Made by a program: the position numbers and the translations under genes. From contig NC_088792.1 of the NCBI RefSeq assembly GCF_011386835.1, positions 38,120,882 through 38,184,881 on the forward strand: 64,000 nt of DNA, written 5' to 3'. Shown in pieces: positions 46,151 to 56,437 of this stretch. Below the pieces are notes generated by a model. That model was not told where the DNA came from, ran no database searches, and saw nothing but the letters and a program-made list of their open reading frames with translations. This DNA is from Chrysemys picta bellii. Its lineage: Eukaryota; Chordata; Testudines; Emydidae. Within the stretch, counting starts at the first letter, position 1. The number at the start of each line of letters is the position of its first letter.

Positions 46151-46373
46151 TACCCGTCCTCCTACTGTCAGAGTTGCCAGCAAGAAGGAGCTGAGAGGGC
46201 GTAGGGTTGGGCATGAGCGCAGCACTCAAGGGGGTGCTACAGCCGACCCTACGGATACCACTAATGCAAAAATCTCCAACAACTGTGCACATGGGTGCAT
46301 ACACACCTTGAATGGAATGGACATGAGCAACACATCTCGAAGAACAGTAGTTACGAAAGGTAGGTAACTGTTT

Positions 46374-46560
46374 ATTCTTAACGATAGTACATGGCATTTG
46401 TTGTGTTTGAATTTAATGTTGTTGAATTCAGCCCAATTCGCCAATTTGTCAAGGTCATTCGGAATTCTAATCCTGTCCTCCAAAGTGCTTGCAACCCCTC
46501 CCAGCTCCAGATGTCACCCACATATGTTGTAAGCATACTCTCCACTCCTTTTATCCACAT
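46374..46560 (-). mobile_element. CR1 LINE, reverse, upstream segment (right of DIRS copy 2)
   Basis: On the minus strand it reads RIPNDLDKLANWAEFNNIKF and KHNKCHVLSL, CR1 RT codons that should precede the segment ending at 41830. Confidence 0.82.
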
Positions 46561-46602
46561 TATATTGTCACACACTGGTACATGGGTACTGAAAAACAAT
46601 AG

Positions 46603-46700
46603 TTTATTATTTGTATTACTGTAGCACCTAGGAGCCCTAGTTATGGACTATGATCCCATTGGGCTAGGTTCTGTAGGCACACACAACAAAAGATGGCCAA
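46603..46700 (+). repeat. Old SINE-like repeat fragment
   Basis: ttgtattactgtagcaccta, gagccctagttatggacta and tgggctaggttctgtaggca; same family as 12075-12190. Confidence 0.55.
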
Positions 46701-46736
46701 GTTCTAACTGAATGTAATAGCATAGAATCTCTCTTT

Positions 46737-46761
46737 TTTGTTGTTGTTGTTGTTGTTGTTA
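46737..46761. repeat. (TTG)n microsatellite
   Basis: About eight uninterrupted ttg units. Confidence 0.9.
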
Positions 46762-48242
46762 AACTTGTGCATAGTGTGAGTCATTAACTAGCTCCACACA
46801 TAGATTCAGAATGATCCCTGAGGCTCATTCAAAAGTCAACACAGGAATAAAAAGTACAAGGAGGAAAAAATGTTACTTGGGAATGTGACTGTAGATTGCT
46901 TGAATAGGAAGGAAGGCCGGAGGTACACCTGAGAAGCTTCTGGAAGCATTGTGATGACATAAAAAGGGATGGTTCAGTAACTAGAAGAGAGACTTAGAGT
47001 TGATTGCAGCATTTTAAATTCTGTGAGATTGAGAGAGGGAGCAGTTGGCTGGGTTCATCAAGTGATATAGCAATGACCATGGTTTCCAAAGGCAGACAGA
47101 GAGTGTCAAGTGGAATAAATTGCTAGAAGTGGATACCAGAGCCAGTTTTTTAAATCTGACTGAACCCAGACATCATCTTCCTCCAGATGTACTAGGATTA
47201 CTTCAAAGATTAAATTGCTACCAGCCAGTGGTGTAGGAATGGTGAACACCCAGGCTCGATGAGGGTGAATGAAGGACTGGGATGATGGCTTAATTGTAGA
47301 AGTAGGTCAGGAGTGACACTGGAGTGTATCAGGTGAACTAGCACTGCTTGTACATCGATTTTCTATAAAATGAGGTCCATGAAGGGACCTAATGACAGCT
47401 AGTGCTAAGAATGGAGGAGGCTTCAGTGAAGTCACTGTGACAGAAACTTGGAAGCCAGCTCAGAGCACAAGAAGCAGATAAAATATCTTATGGATAAGGA
47501 TTCCAAGCCTCTGGGATCAAGGGGCACAAGATTACTCTATGGTATACCCACCCTTCTGGCCTCATCATCAGTAGCTGCCCCTATTGACTGCATATTTTCT
47601 CCCTTTCCCCAGGTAACTGTACATACAAGTGGTACCTGCTACACTGCCTGCTGTCTCTTTGGCAACAGACAGCCTGTAGTGACCAGCACTGTGCAGTGCA
47701 GTGGAGAGGGAGGGAGAATGTCCAGTCAGCAGAGGTATGGAAGAATGGAGAAGACTGGAGGTGGGTGGAAGGAGATGGAGAATAAAGAAACCAGATAAAA
47801 AGCAACAGCTAGAAAAAAAGAAAAGAAAAGCAGAAAAATGCACAAAGTCAGACAGAGGTCAGAAAAGAAAAAAGATAATAGGTAGGTGAAAGAAAATGCA
47901 CAGAAAATAGGTGAGAGAAGGCAAACCACACGAGGGCATGGTGCAAGACTGTGTGGAATTCAGGAGCTAGCATGGATTCATTGTGTGGGAGGTGCAATCG
48001 AGGATTTGAGTCCACGGTTGAGAGCCATTGTTGGTGGAGGAGGAATTTTTTAGCACAGATGAGGAAAACTGGAGATGGAGAAAAATTTTCAACCAGAGGA
48101 TGATGATTAGCAGCCAAGGAATCTGGATAAGCCACTTGTAAAATAGAATGCTGGGGAAAAAAAGAACTCTTCAGTCAAATTGTACTTGATTTTTGTCTGT
48201 CCTACTGTAAGTGCGCAAAAGGGTATTCTGATATCACTCTGA

Positions 48243-48528
48243 GGACTTGTCAACGCAGTGAGGATTTAATGTGCACTACAGTGTGTGATTTCTAAAGTGC
48301 ACTGTGTGTTGCACATGAATTAGTCAGTGTAGACCCTGCTGGTGCGCACTAAAAATTCCTTAGTGCGCTTAACATAGTACTGTTTCAAACAGCACTACAT
48401 TAAAGCATACTAGGGAACATTCAGAATGCACTTGTACCATCTATGTTGACCAGTTAATGTGCAACATGTTAGTGCACTTTAGAAGTCACTCCCCGTAGAA
48501 TGCATTACCCCACTATTCGACAAACCCA
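48243..48528. repeat. Inverted-repeat MITE
   Basis: Ends gacttgtc and gacaaaccc are roughly inverted. Inner pair gtgatttctaaagtgcac and gtgcactttagaagtcac is a near-perfect inverted match. No coding capacity. Confidence 0.6.
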
Positions 48529-51500
48529 AGATGGGTAGTTCTTGAGGGAGTAACCAACATATTGGAGAAGCGCAGAGAAGATGGGGTAATTTTTGGAGCA
48601 AAATAGCAAAATGAGGAATACAAGGCGCTGAGTTACTTACATTCAAAATTTAAGTCAAGAATCTTAAATTCTTTAGAATATTAGTGTGTTTATAATATTG
48701 CAAGGGGAAAAGGTTCATAGGTTTCTTCCATGAAAGACCATTGGAGGGGATTTTGCATGGAGTGGAGAAAAGACTTTGGGCAAAATTCTGTGCTGACTGA
48801 ACTCCATGCAAATCATGAGGTTGCACAGGGTGTTTTCCACACCTAATGTGGCCCTATGTGCTTACACTAAAATTCCTGTTATGAAAATTTGGCCTTGCTA
48901 CAGAAAATCAGGAGAACTAGAAAAGTAAGGCTAAGCCTAATTACTACCTACTGGACTGAAACTCTTGTTTCTGAGAGAGAAGGGGGAAAAAAATTACCAA
49001 CACAGAAAAGCTTTAAAGAACATTTGAACAGTTAACATCTATTATGTTACTTCATTTAGTTTAAATATTTAGGATTCTTTCCTGGCCCATTGAAGTCAAT
49101 GGCTAAACTCCCATCAACTTCCACAGGACCAGGATTTCACCTGTAGTTGTTAAATATTTACCCCGAATGTTGTGCATTCGAGAGGTATTAAACCTACAGC
49201 TTATTTATCATAAGTCAGTGTTTATGTTAGGGTGCAGGCTCCTGCTATCAGATCTGTGTCCTGGACAGACACAAAAGTTGGTGGTCCTCTAGCCAGACTT
49301 TCAAATTGATACGTAAAACTAAATATTGTGTTCTCTTGAGGCTCTAGGACTGAGAGTCATGGACTTGTGCCTCAGAACTGTTCATGAAAAATTGAGCTAA
49401 ATGAGTGCAATTTCATTTAAATCTCAAACAATTTAGCAGTAAGAAGCGTCTTTCACAGCTTTTACAAGACCCATGATGAATAGCAGATATCTCTTGCATT
49501 TATAACTTTTCATTGCTTTCTGTGTTTGTCTTGTAATTCAGCTAATGAATCCCTTCACTGGGTCAGCTACATGCCCATCAGATAATTTTCCTGTTAAATA
49601 GTTCATCAGTGGAATAAATTCCATCACACTAGGGCTTGATAAAAGAATAGCACTCAACTCTATCCTGAGCAAATGTGTAAATCTATGTAAGGTTCTTTTT
49701 TTCTTTTTTTTAATGTAGAGACAGTAATTTGTTATAACATAATTCTCGGATCTAAATTTTCCAAGGTTAGGATTTTTTAACCTGTTTTCCCCCCAATACA
49801 GTAAGCTGTTTTCTGCTGTCTAGGAACAGGAAATGAAAGCGAAGAATGAGCACAAAGGAGCAGTGTCTATTGTTGCTTCTTTAACATCTTCAAAATATAT
49901 TTGAAGTTATATCACTAATCAATGTACACCTCCCCCTCTCCTCCTGCAGCTGCTTTAATCTGTACTATTGCCATTTAAGAAATGTATAATATAAGACCAC
50001 TATAGCTTTTGCCACTTTGCTGACAGCCTTTTTGTAAATATAATTATTTTAAAGGGATAATAAGGTAGAGATAGAAAATACAGAGTACATTCAGAATTAG
50101 CATTTGCAGAGTATATAATTAAGCAAGAAGGAGATGTTGAATCTTAGACTGTGGAGGAATCAACAGCTCTTCCCCACTCAGGCACTGAGAGATCAGGATT
50201 CAGCCATATCATCAGGCTGGTTTTGCCAAAGTCGTCCTGCAGAAAAACTTTTTTTTTTTTTGAGGCATTCTTTATATATCAGAAAAGATCTGGAAAAGGC
50301 CCAATTTATTCTTCCTGTGTCACCATTGCAATTATATATCCTGTGTCACCACTCCAGTACGCCTAAGAGCTCACCAAAGTCATCCTGCAAGAAGGGTGAG
50401 AGCCATGATCTCTTTTTTTCTAATGCAAAAAGAGGCAGAGAGAGATTTTGGATTGAGAAGAACTTTGAGACTTAGTTTATATAGCACATAAAGGAGAATT
50501 TAAGATCACAAACGTTTGCTATTCATTTCACCTTTAAGATTTGTGTTCAAGAAAAAGGTCATATAATTGCTTATTTAAAACTATATTTGGATGCACAGCA
50601 GGCCAAATGTGCCCATATGTTGATGGTACTTTATTTTGTTAAATGTAATACAACCCTTCTGCTGGGAAGAAAACCTAGGAGAAAAATCATCTATCCAAAG
50701 TAATAAGAAAATGGATAGTAGGTTGTTTCATGCAACATCCATGTAAGAAAATGGATTTTATACACATAAGGACTTGTAATTGTATTATTAGCTAAGTATT
50801 ATAAATATTTTAGCAAGGCTACTTGATGGAATTTTTTTAATGTTCTTTAAAAAAAAGAATTAGCCTTTATCATTAAAGGAGTGAAGGTCTTCTGTTTCAC
50901 TGAAATTAAGCAGTCCTGCTAAGCATATACTGGCTTATTTTCTAGGCTCACTTTTATTCCAGCTCTGAGTGGGAAACTTCAGGAAAACTTTCTTAAAAAG
51001 CACTTGAGTTGGCTAATTTGTTACTTCATTTATATCAAGAAGAACAAATTGAAAATCTGCCAACCATGGCCACCAATGCAAGTCCTGCTGGGCTCCCACC
51101 CAAACAGATGGCTCGCTTTGCCTCCTCTGTGATGCAGAAATGGGGGATTGATAGTTTCAAAGGTAGGAAGTTCTAGACCAACCTCTTATATGACTTATAT
51201 GACCTTGGGCAAATCAGTTAGGGCTAGATACACAAAGGGATTAGGTGCTGTAACACCTGATTCCTAGGTATCCTGCCTCCCAGTAGAATTGACAGCCCTG
51301 AGCTAGGCACCTATGCTCCCCATACATTGTATGGAGAAAGTTAGATTTCTAAAAGGATTCATAGAAGTTGGGAAGCTGAGTGGGGAGTTACCTAAACTAG
51401 CTAGTAGGAAATGCTGAGGAAACGGCTGTGGTCTAGGCTCAGCCTCTCACAGGAAGTTAGGCCCCTAACTCCAGGTTGGAGGAAGGTATCAATCACCACT

Positions 51501-51567
51501 TGGGATTCACAACTGTTAACCCTTTCCTGGATTTAGGTACTTAAGTCAGGTCAGCCCTTCCTCAATA
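48529..51567 (+). other. Intron sequence
   Basis: 49080-49136 is a small palindromic repeat (cctggcccattgaagtcaat against ccacaggaccagga). 51205-51560 resembles a MITE (gggctagatacacaaaggga). An exon-like segment with Kozak ATG at 51066 is listed in the findings. No confirmed exon. Confidence 0.45.
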
Positions 51568-51690
51568 GATTCCAAGGCCAGAAGAGACCATTGTGATAGT
51601 CTAATCTGACCTCTTGCATAACACAGGCTATAGATCTTCCACAAAAATAATTTCTACAGTGTATCTTATAGAAATCATCCACGACAGCCC
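51568..51690 (-). mobile_element. CR1 3' fragment, reverse orientation
   Basis: agattccaaggccagaagag, gaccattgtgatagtctaat and cataacacaggctatagatc form a CR1-type 3' end on the minus strand. Confidence 0.6.
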
Positions 51691-51694
51691 TTGG

Positions 51695-51850
51695 AAATAA
51701 CCATTAGAACAATTTAAGGGTCATGGTGGATTCTCCACTGCTGGCAGTGGCACTTAAAAATCAAGATTGGATGTTTTTCTAAAATTTATCTATAGGAATT
51801 ATTAGGGGGAAGTTTAGTGGCCTGTGTTATACAGAAGCTCAGACTACATG
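51695..51850 (+). mobile_element. CR1 3' fragment, forward orientation
   Basis: ttaagggtcatggtggattc, caagattggatgtttttcta, gtttagtggcctgtgttata and cagaagctcagactacatgg match CR1 tail sequence on the plus strand, directly head to head with the previous minus-strand fragment. Confidence 0.6.
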
Positions 51851-51852
51851 GG

Positions 51853-51995
51853 AGAAAGACCCCATTGCACCAATGGGTTATGGCACTCACCTGGGCGGTG
51901 GGAAGACCTGTTTTCAAATCTCCACCTGATTTGGAGCAGGGACTTGAATCCAGATTTCCCACAGTCCAGTTGAATGGCATAACTACCAGACTATT
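51853..51995. repeat. Fold-back repeat with tRNA-like arms
   Basis: Left arm gggttatggcactcacctgg, then gtgggaagacctg and ttcaaatct. The right arm is the approximate reverse complement (gacttgaatccagatttccc, agttgaatggcataactacc). Each arm looks like a tRNA-derived SINE head. Confidence 0.55.
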
Positions 51996-52070
51996 GGATA
52001 TTTGTGGGCAGTCTTTCTCAGTCTCTTCTGCTGAAGCAGTTACACTTTCTATAAATAATTAAATATTAAT

Positions 52071-52344
52071 TTGGTGGCATGCGAGCTGATTTTCAGGGGC
52101 ACTCCCACTGCCTGGGTCCTGGCCACCGGTATGGGGGGCTCCGCATTTTAATTTAATTTTAAATGAAGCTTCTTAAACATTTTTAAAACCTTATTTACTT
52201 TACATACAGTTTAGTTATATATTATAGACTTATAGAAAGAGACCTTCTAAAAATGTTAAAATGTATTACTGGCACGCAAAACCCTAATTTAGAGTGAATA
52301 AATGAAGACTCAGCACATCACTTCTGAAAGGTTGCTGACCCCTG
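52071..52344 (-). mobile_element. hAT-like MITE, one end missing
   Basis: The right end ggttgctgacccctg is a hAT-type terminus (caggggtcagcaacc on the minus strand). The body agtgaataaatgaagactca and gaaagagaccttctaaaaat matches a MITE I recall from turtle genomes. The left terminus is absent (ends at ggtggcatgcgagctg). Confidence 0.6.
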
Positions 52345-54663
52345 ATCTAGAAAATGTTTTTATGAACACAACTCCCAACCTGCTAAAGCACAGATATATG
52401 ACATTAGCCTTTACAATATGTATTGGGCACATAATGATGAACATAACACAACAATAGAAGATGCTGCTTGATAATGGGGACTTGACTTTTAAATATGCTA
52501 AAGTTTTCTATTACCTCAATTTTAGTATTTCTAATGTTAATTTGTGGTGCTAAAATCTGGAAGATACCAGGTTTGTGTGTAACAGAGATCTGTTTGTGGC
52601 TAAAATGAGTGATATGCCCAGTAATAGGTGTAGCATGCATACACAGCTAATGACAATCCTGTAATCAACAATTTTTCCTCTATAACTCAGGACCTTTGAT
52701 CAAGTGGATACAGAATTTGAGATATTAGACACTGTGCACTGATTAAATCAACTTTTGAGCTTTCATCTTCAGTCTTCTTGTACTGTTTGGCACGTAAAGT
52801 GATTCAGTTCCTTAATCATTGTTCAGCTCATAGTAAGTTTCCAGCTCTGCTGTTTCCCTATTTTCCTTCAGTTTTTGCTGGACAGGATTGTGTTCAAGAT
52901 CATTTTGAAAGTTAACTAAAATTTTAATGTAAACAGAATTTTTCTTTAGTGTCTCCAAAACCTAATATCAAGTTAGGGAGAATGAGTGAGAGACATTCCC
53001 TAGATTTTAGCAGAGCACTCAGGAATTGGAAAATCTGCAGAGCTCCACTAGAGAGACACCAGTCTGTATGGCCTTGTTGATTTGAAATCTGATAAGAACT
53101 TTCCTAGAAAACTGCACTTAAATGTGCTTCTTATTAGAAATATGCTAACAGAATTTCAAATCTAATTGTAGTCTGAATTTGAGAATTTTCAAATGGCTTA
53201 AACTGCTATATTTTAGGCTATGTCTACACTATCACTTATGTTGGCAAAACTTATATTGCTCAGGGATGTGAAAAAACACACCCCTGAGCGACACAAGTTT
53301 CACTGGCGTAGTGTGCACAGCGCTATGTTGGTGGGAGAGCTGCTCCCAGCAACGTAGCTGCTGCCGCTCTTTGAAGTAGTCGACGGTAGAACTCTCTCCC
53401 GTTGGCATAAAGCAGCTATATGAGCGATCTTACAGCAGCACAGCTGCATCGGTACAGCTGTAAGCTCGATAGTGTAGACATGGCCATAGAAACGTGGTGT
53501 AAAATTAACTGCATTTCAAAAGACCATGCTCTGACAATTTTGTTACAAAAAGCAGAGGCTTTAGCTTTCACTGAACACTACTCAACTGTAGCTGTTTCTG
53601 CTTTTAGTAGAATCTTTTGGTAGCATTTTGGTTCCCCATCTATAAGGATTTTTTTGTTTGTTTAGGCCCTTCTGAGACTTATATGGGAATAAGATAGAGA
53701 GGAACACTACCAGTTCCTTTTCTTTTGTCTCATACAAACTGGCCTAACTTTCTTATTATCTTTTTTCTAGGCAATAGGAGGGAGGTATTTGAATTCATGT
53801 TTGGATTACTCTAGTTTGGATACTTGATAATATATTTTCACAATAAATTATCATTCCTTCTTAAATAACTATTTTCTTGATGAATTCTGTATTTTTATGC
53901 TTCCTTGAATACTGTTTCTACAATATTTGTAATTACTAGTTGGAAGGCAGGTGATATCAGAACTGTGGTGGAGCAACCTGTGTCTGTAGGGTGACAGGTT
54001 CTCTTCAGGGGTAATATTCCATCTGTGAAGGAACATGGGCAGATGAAATGTTATCTAAATAAAAAAACACATGTATTCGACATTTTTTTTCTGCTTGCTA
54101 GAAGTGGATTGTGTAATCCTGAGGTGCCGACTTAACATGGGAACTAGCACAAAGGAATTGACAGATACTATTTGTTTTTTATATACACGGTAAGAATACA
54201 CTATGCTAAACAAGTATTGGGAAAATTGTACCAAAGTATCTACAGACTAAAGGCAAAATGCAGTACAACAGAGAATAAACAAAGTGGGGTAGTGTTTGAA
54301 AGGACAATTTCTCTTTTGTGTGAGATCAAATTGTGCTGATTTTGGACTAATAAAACACAGTGTTGTCAACTAACACAAAGAGAGTCTACCCTATTCTGAA
54401 AAGCCAAGGAAACTAAATGTTATAAGGAATGCTGTTAATATAAAAAGGATTTTGTTTTTGACACTGGTCTACAAGTATAGTAACCTTTTTAAAGGTTTGC
54501 CTATGACAGTGATTTTTGTGTGGATGCAGTGTGTTTGGAGACTTGGTTTTTCAATGGTTTGTGTATCCACCCACGACATACATGCTGTATATGTATGTGT
54601 CTCTCTGGATCTGAGTTTTTTAAGAGTTTTATTAATTTCTTTTTTTTCTTCTGTCCTTTGCAG
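52345..54663 (+). other. PIP4K2A intron, last part before the YIVECHG exon
   Basis: Apart from the TIR MITE at 53216-53485, no repeat or exon is recognised. The polypyrimidine tract and acceptor of the next exon end it. Confidence 0.5.
53216..53485. mobile_element. TIR MITE (270 bp)
   Basis: ggctatgtctacactatc at the left and gatagtgtagacatggcc at the right are inverted with one mismatch. TA lies next to or one base from each end. The interior has no ORF. The tgtctacacta end resembles that of the larger element at 25041-25914. Confidence 0.75.
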
Positions 54664-54810
54664 TATATTGTGGAGTGTCATGGGATTACACTTCTTCCCC
54701 AGTTTTTTGGCATGTACCGGCTTACCGTTGATGGAGTTGAGATATATATGATTGTAACAAGAAATGTGTTCAGCCATCGTTTGTCTGTTTATAGAAAATA
54801 TGATTTAAAG
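54664..54810 (+). CDS. PIP4K2A: PIP4K2A internal coding exon (kinase core, ends YRKYDLK)
   Basis: This 147-bp exon encodes 49 residues in phase 0, from [14 protein letters not shown] to VYRKYDLK. A strong tttcttctgtcctttgcag acceptor ends at 54663 and a gtaagaa donor starts at 54811. It continues directly from the exon ending KKYHQ at 31185, so the intervening intron is 23.5 kb. It covers central kinase strands and ends in the DLK of the DLKGS motif conserved in phosphatidylinositol phosphate kinases. Compared with the human protein from memory, it reads [13 protein letters not shown] where human has PQFLGMYRLNVDG. These are conservative changes, and the frame is intact, as expected for a functional gene. 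Confidence 0.95.
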
Positions 54811-55551
54811 GTAAGAAATAACTTTGGATATAAATAATTGTTAAAGTAGTTAAAATCGCTAAAGTAAATATTAACTATTCTGTTGAGTGTTTTAGATGTT
54901 GGTTGTTGCAAAGCACAATCAAATCTATTAAATGAATATTGTTCAGAAGTTATGTTGGTTACTTCTAAAATAAAGAAAATGTGTGGTTAGCTAAACCGGA
55001 AAACATTTTTATACAAGTAACGCCATTTAAGCTGTATCATGCATGCTTTAAGGGAAGTGGTTTAGCAGAGTATGTTTGCTAAATGTAACTAATTGTTAAT
55101 GGCTGAAACTAAAAACCACTGTGAAAATGTAATAATAATAATGTTGGCCTTCTGTTTCCGATACTCCCTTGATCAGCTTTGTGGGGGGCCACTGCTTATT
55201 TTGAAAAGGGCTTTTTGTAACATTTTAAGAGATGTAATTTACTAACACCACTTTAACATTTTTCATATAGAAATATCTATCACTTTATATAGTTTTCACA
55301 GTAATAGTTCTTTTGATATTTAAAATAAATTAAGGTAGAAACTTTTGGTGCCTGGTACCTCTACCAGATATGTTTCACCTGTTCTCTAAAATGTTTGGCT
55401 ACTATTGCTAATTCAGCCAATATTTAATATATAATACTTAAAATGAATTGCCCAAATGTATTTTTCAATCTCTTTTCATAAGAGATGTGTTTTAAATTTC
55501 CTTCCCAAAGTCTCGCCTTATATTTCTAAACATTATTTATAGTAAATGTCA
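54811..55551 (+). other. PIP4K2A intron between YDLK and GSTV exons, first part
   Basis: AT-rich. No repeat or additional exon recognised before the DIRS stub. Confidence 0.5.
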
Positions 55552-56437
55552 TTCTTCTTTTGAGTGCTTGCTTATGTCGATTCCATTCTAGGTGTGCACG
55601 CGCCCATGTGTGCAATCGTCGGATATTTTTGTCGTGGTGGAATCCATAGGGCCAGCTGTGGCACCCCCTTGAGTACCATGCTCATGCACTGGTATATCAG
55701 GCGCCGCCAGCCCTGTGCCCTCTCAGTTCCTTCTTATTGCCCGTGGTGGTTAGTCTGCACGCCTGTCCTTGCTTAGCAAGGGCCAGCGTTTTTTTCCTCC
55801 TTTGGACTTTGTGCCTTAAGGCCTTGTATGTAGTTGATTCTTCAATAGTTAGTGTTAAGTACCTGTTCGGTGTTTAGTTGTTAGTAATTAGAGTCCCAGC
55901 AGGGACTTTGCCCCTGGCAGGGTATGCCCCAGTCTCTGGGGTTCAAGCCCTGCAGAGACTGTAACAGGCCAATCCCTATTAGTGACCCCTATGGCAGCTG
56001 TCTCAAGTGCTTGGGGGAGCACACGTAAAAGACAAGGGCCATATCTGCAAACGCTTTTGGCCCCGCGTTCGACTTAAGGCCCTCCTGATGGAGTCTGCCC
56101 TCCACCTGGCCTCTGAGCCATCTCGGCATGATTTGCTGAGCACTTCGGCATCGGAGCAAAGTGCACGCCCGGCACCAAGTTCCATTCTGTGCCATTCCTT
56201 GTCGCCGGTACCGAAGAAGAAGGCCAGGAAGGAACCGAGAGGGTATAGGGCCAGCAATGCCTGAAATACCAGCCCATGGGCGCAGCACTCAAGGGGGCAC
56301 CATAGCTGAGCCTACAGATGCTGCTAAGGCAAAAATCTCCAACGACCGCACCCGTGAGTGCGCATACACCTAGAATGGAATGGACATGAACAACACATCT
56401 CGAAGAACAGCAGATATAAAAGGTGGGTAACTATTTT
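55552..56437 (+). mobile_element. DIRS deletion derivative, termini plus gag stub (copy 3)
   Basis: 886 bp: left ITR 55552-55735, 5' leader, gag start, then a direct join near 56218-56229 to the right ITR (56229-56437). RT, RNase H, recombinase and ICR are all missing. ITR sequence (tatgtcgattccattctagg) places it with copy 2. Both outer ends are present, so it looks like a short terminal-repeat element that might have been mobilised in trans, or a copy that deleted after insertion. Confidence 0.9.
55924..56218 (+). pseudogene. gag: DIRS copy 3 gag stub
   Basis: ATG at 55924 (MPQSLGFKPCRDCNRPIPIS), then DPYGSCLKCLGEHT and a stop where copy 1 reads KER. The CxxC module is recognisable, but the frame is broken and the protein ends at the deletion junction. 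Confidence 0.78.

Larger units (their letters stand above)
41831..46373 (+). mobile_element. DIRS-type retrotransposon, internally deleted (copy 2)
   Basis: Left ITR 41831-42013, ICR 46051-46150, right ITR plus extension 46182-46373. The internal order matches copy 1, but about 1.4-1.5 kb spanning the end of gag and the RT catalytic core is missing at about 43857-43866. All coding parts carry frameshifts and stops. It sits inside a CR1 that reads continuously across the insertion. It belongs to a different subfamily from copy 1 (ITR motif gtcaattccattctagg instead of gtccattacacattagg), shared with copy 3. Confidence 0.92.
46561..48241 (+). other. Intron sequence with small repeats
   Basis: 46603-46700 is the dispersed repeat also seen at 12075-12190. 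46737-46761 is a (TTG)n microsatellite. 47690-47890 is GA-rich, with overlapping spurious ORFs. No exon recognised. Confidence 0.45.
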
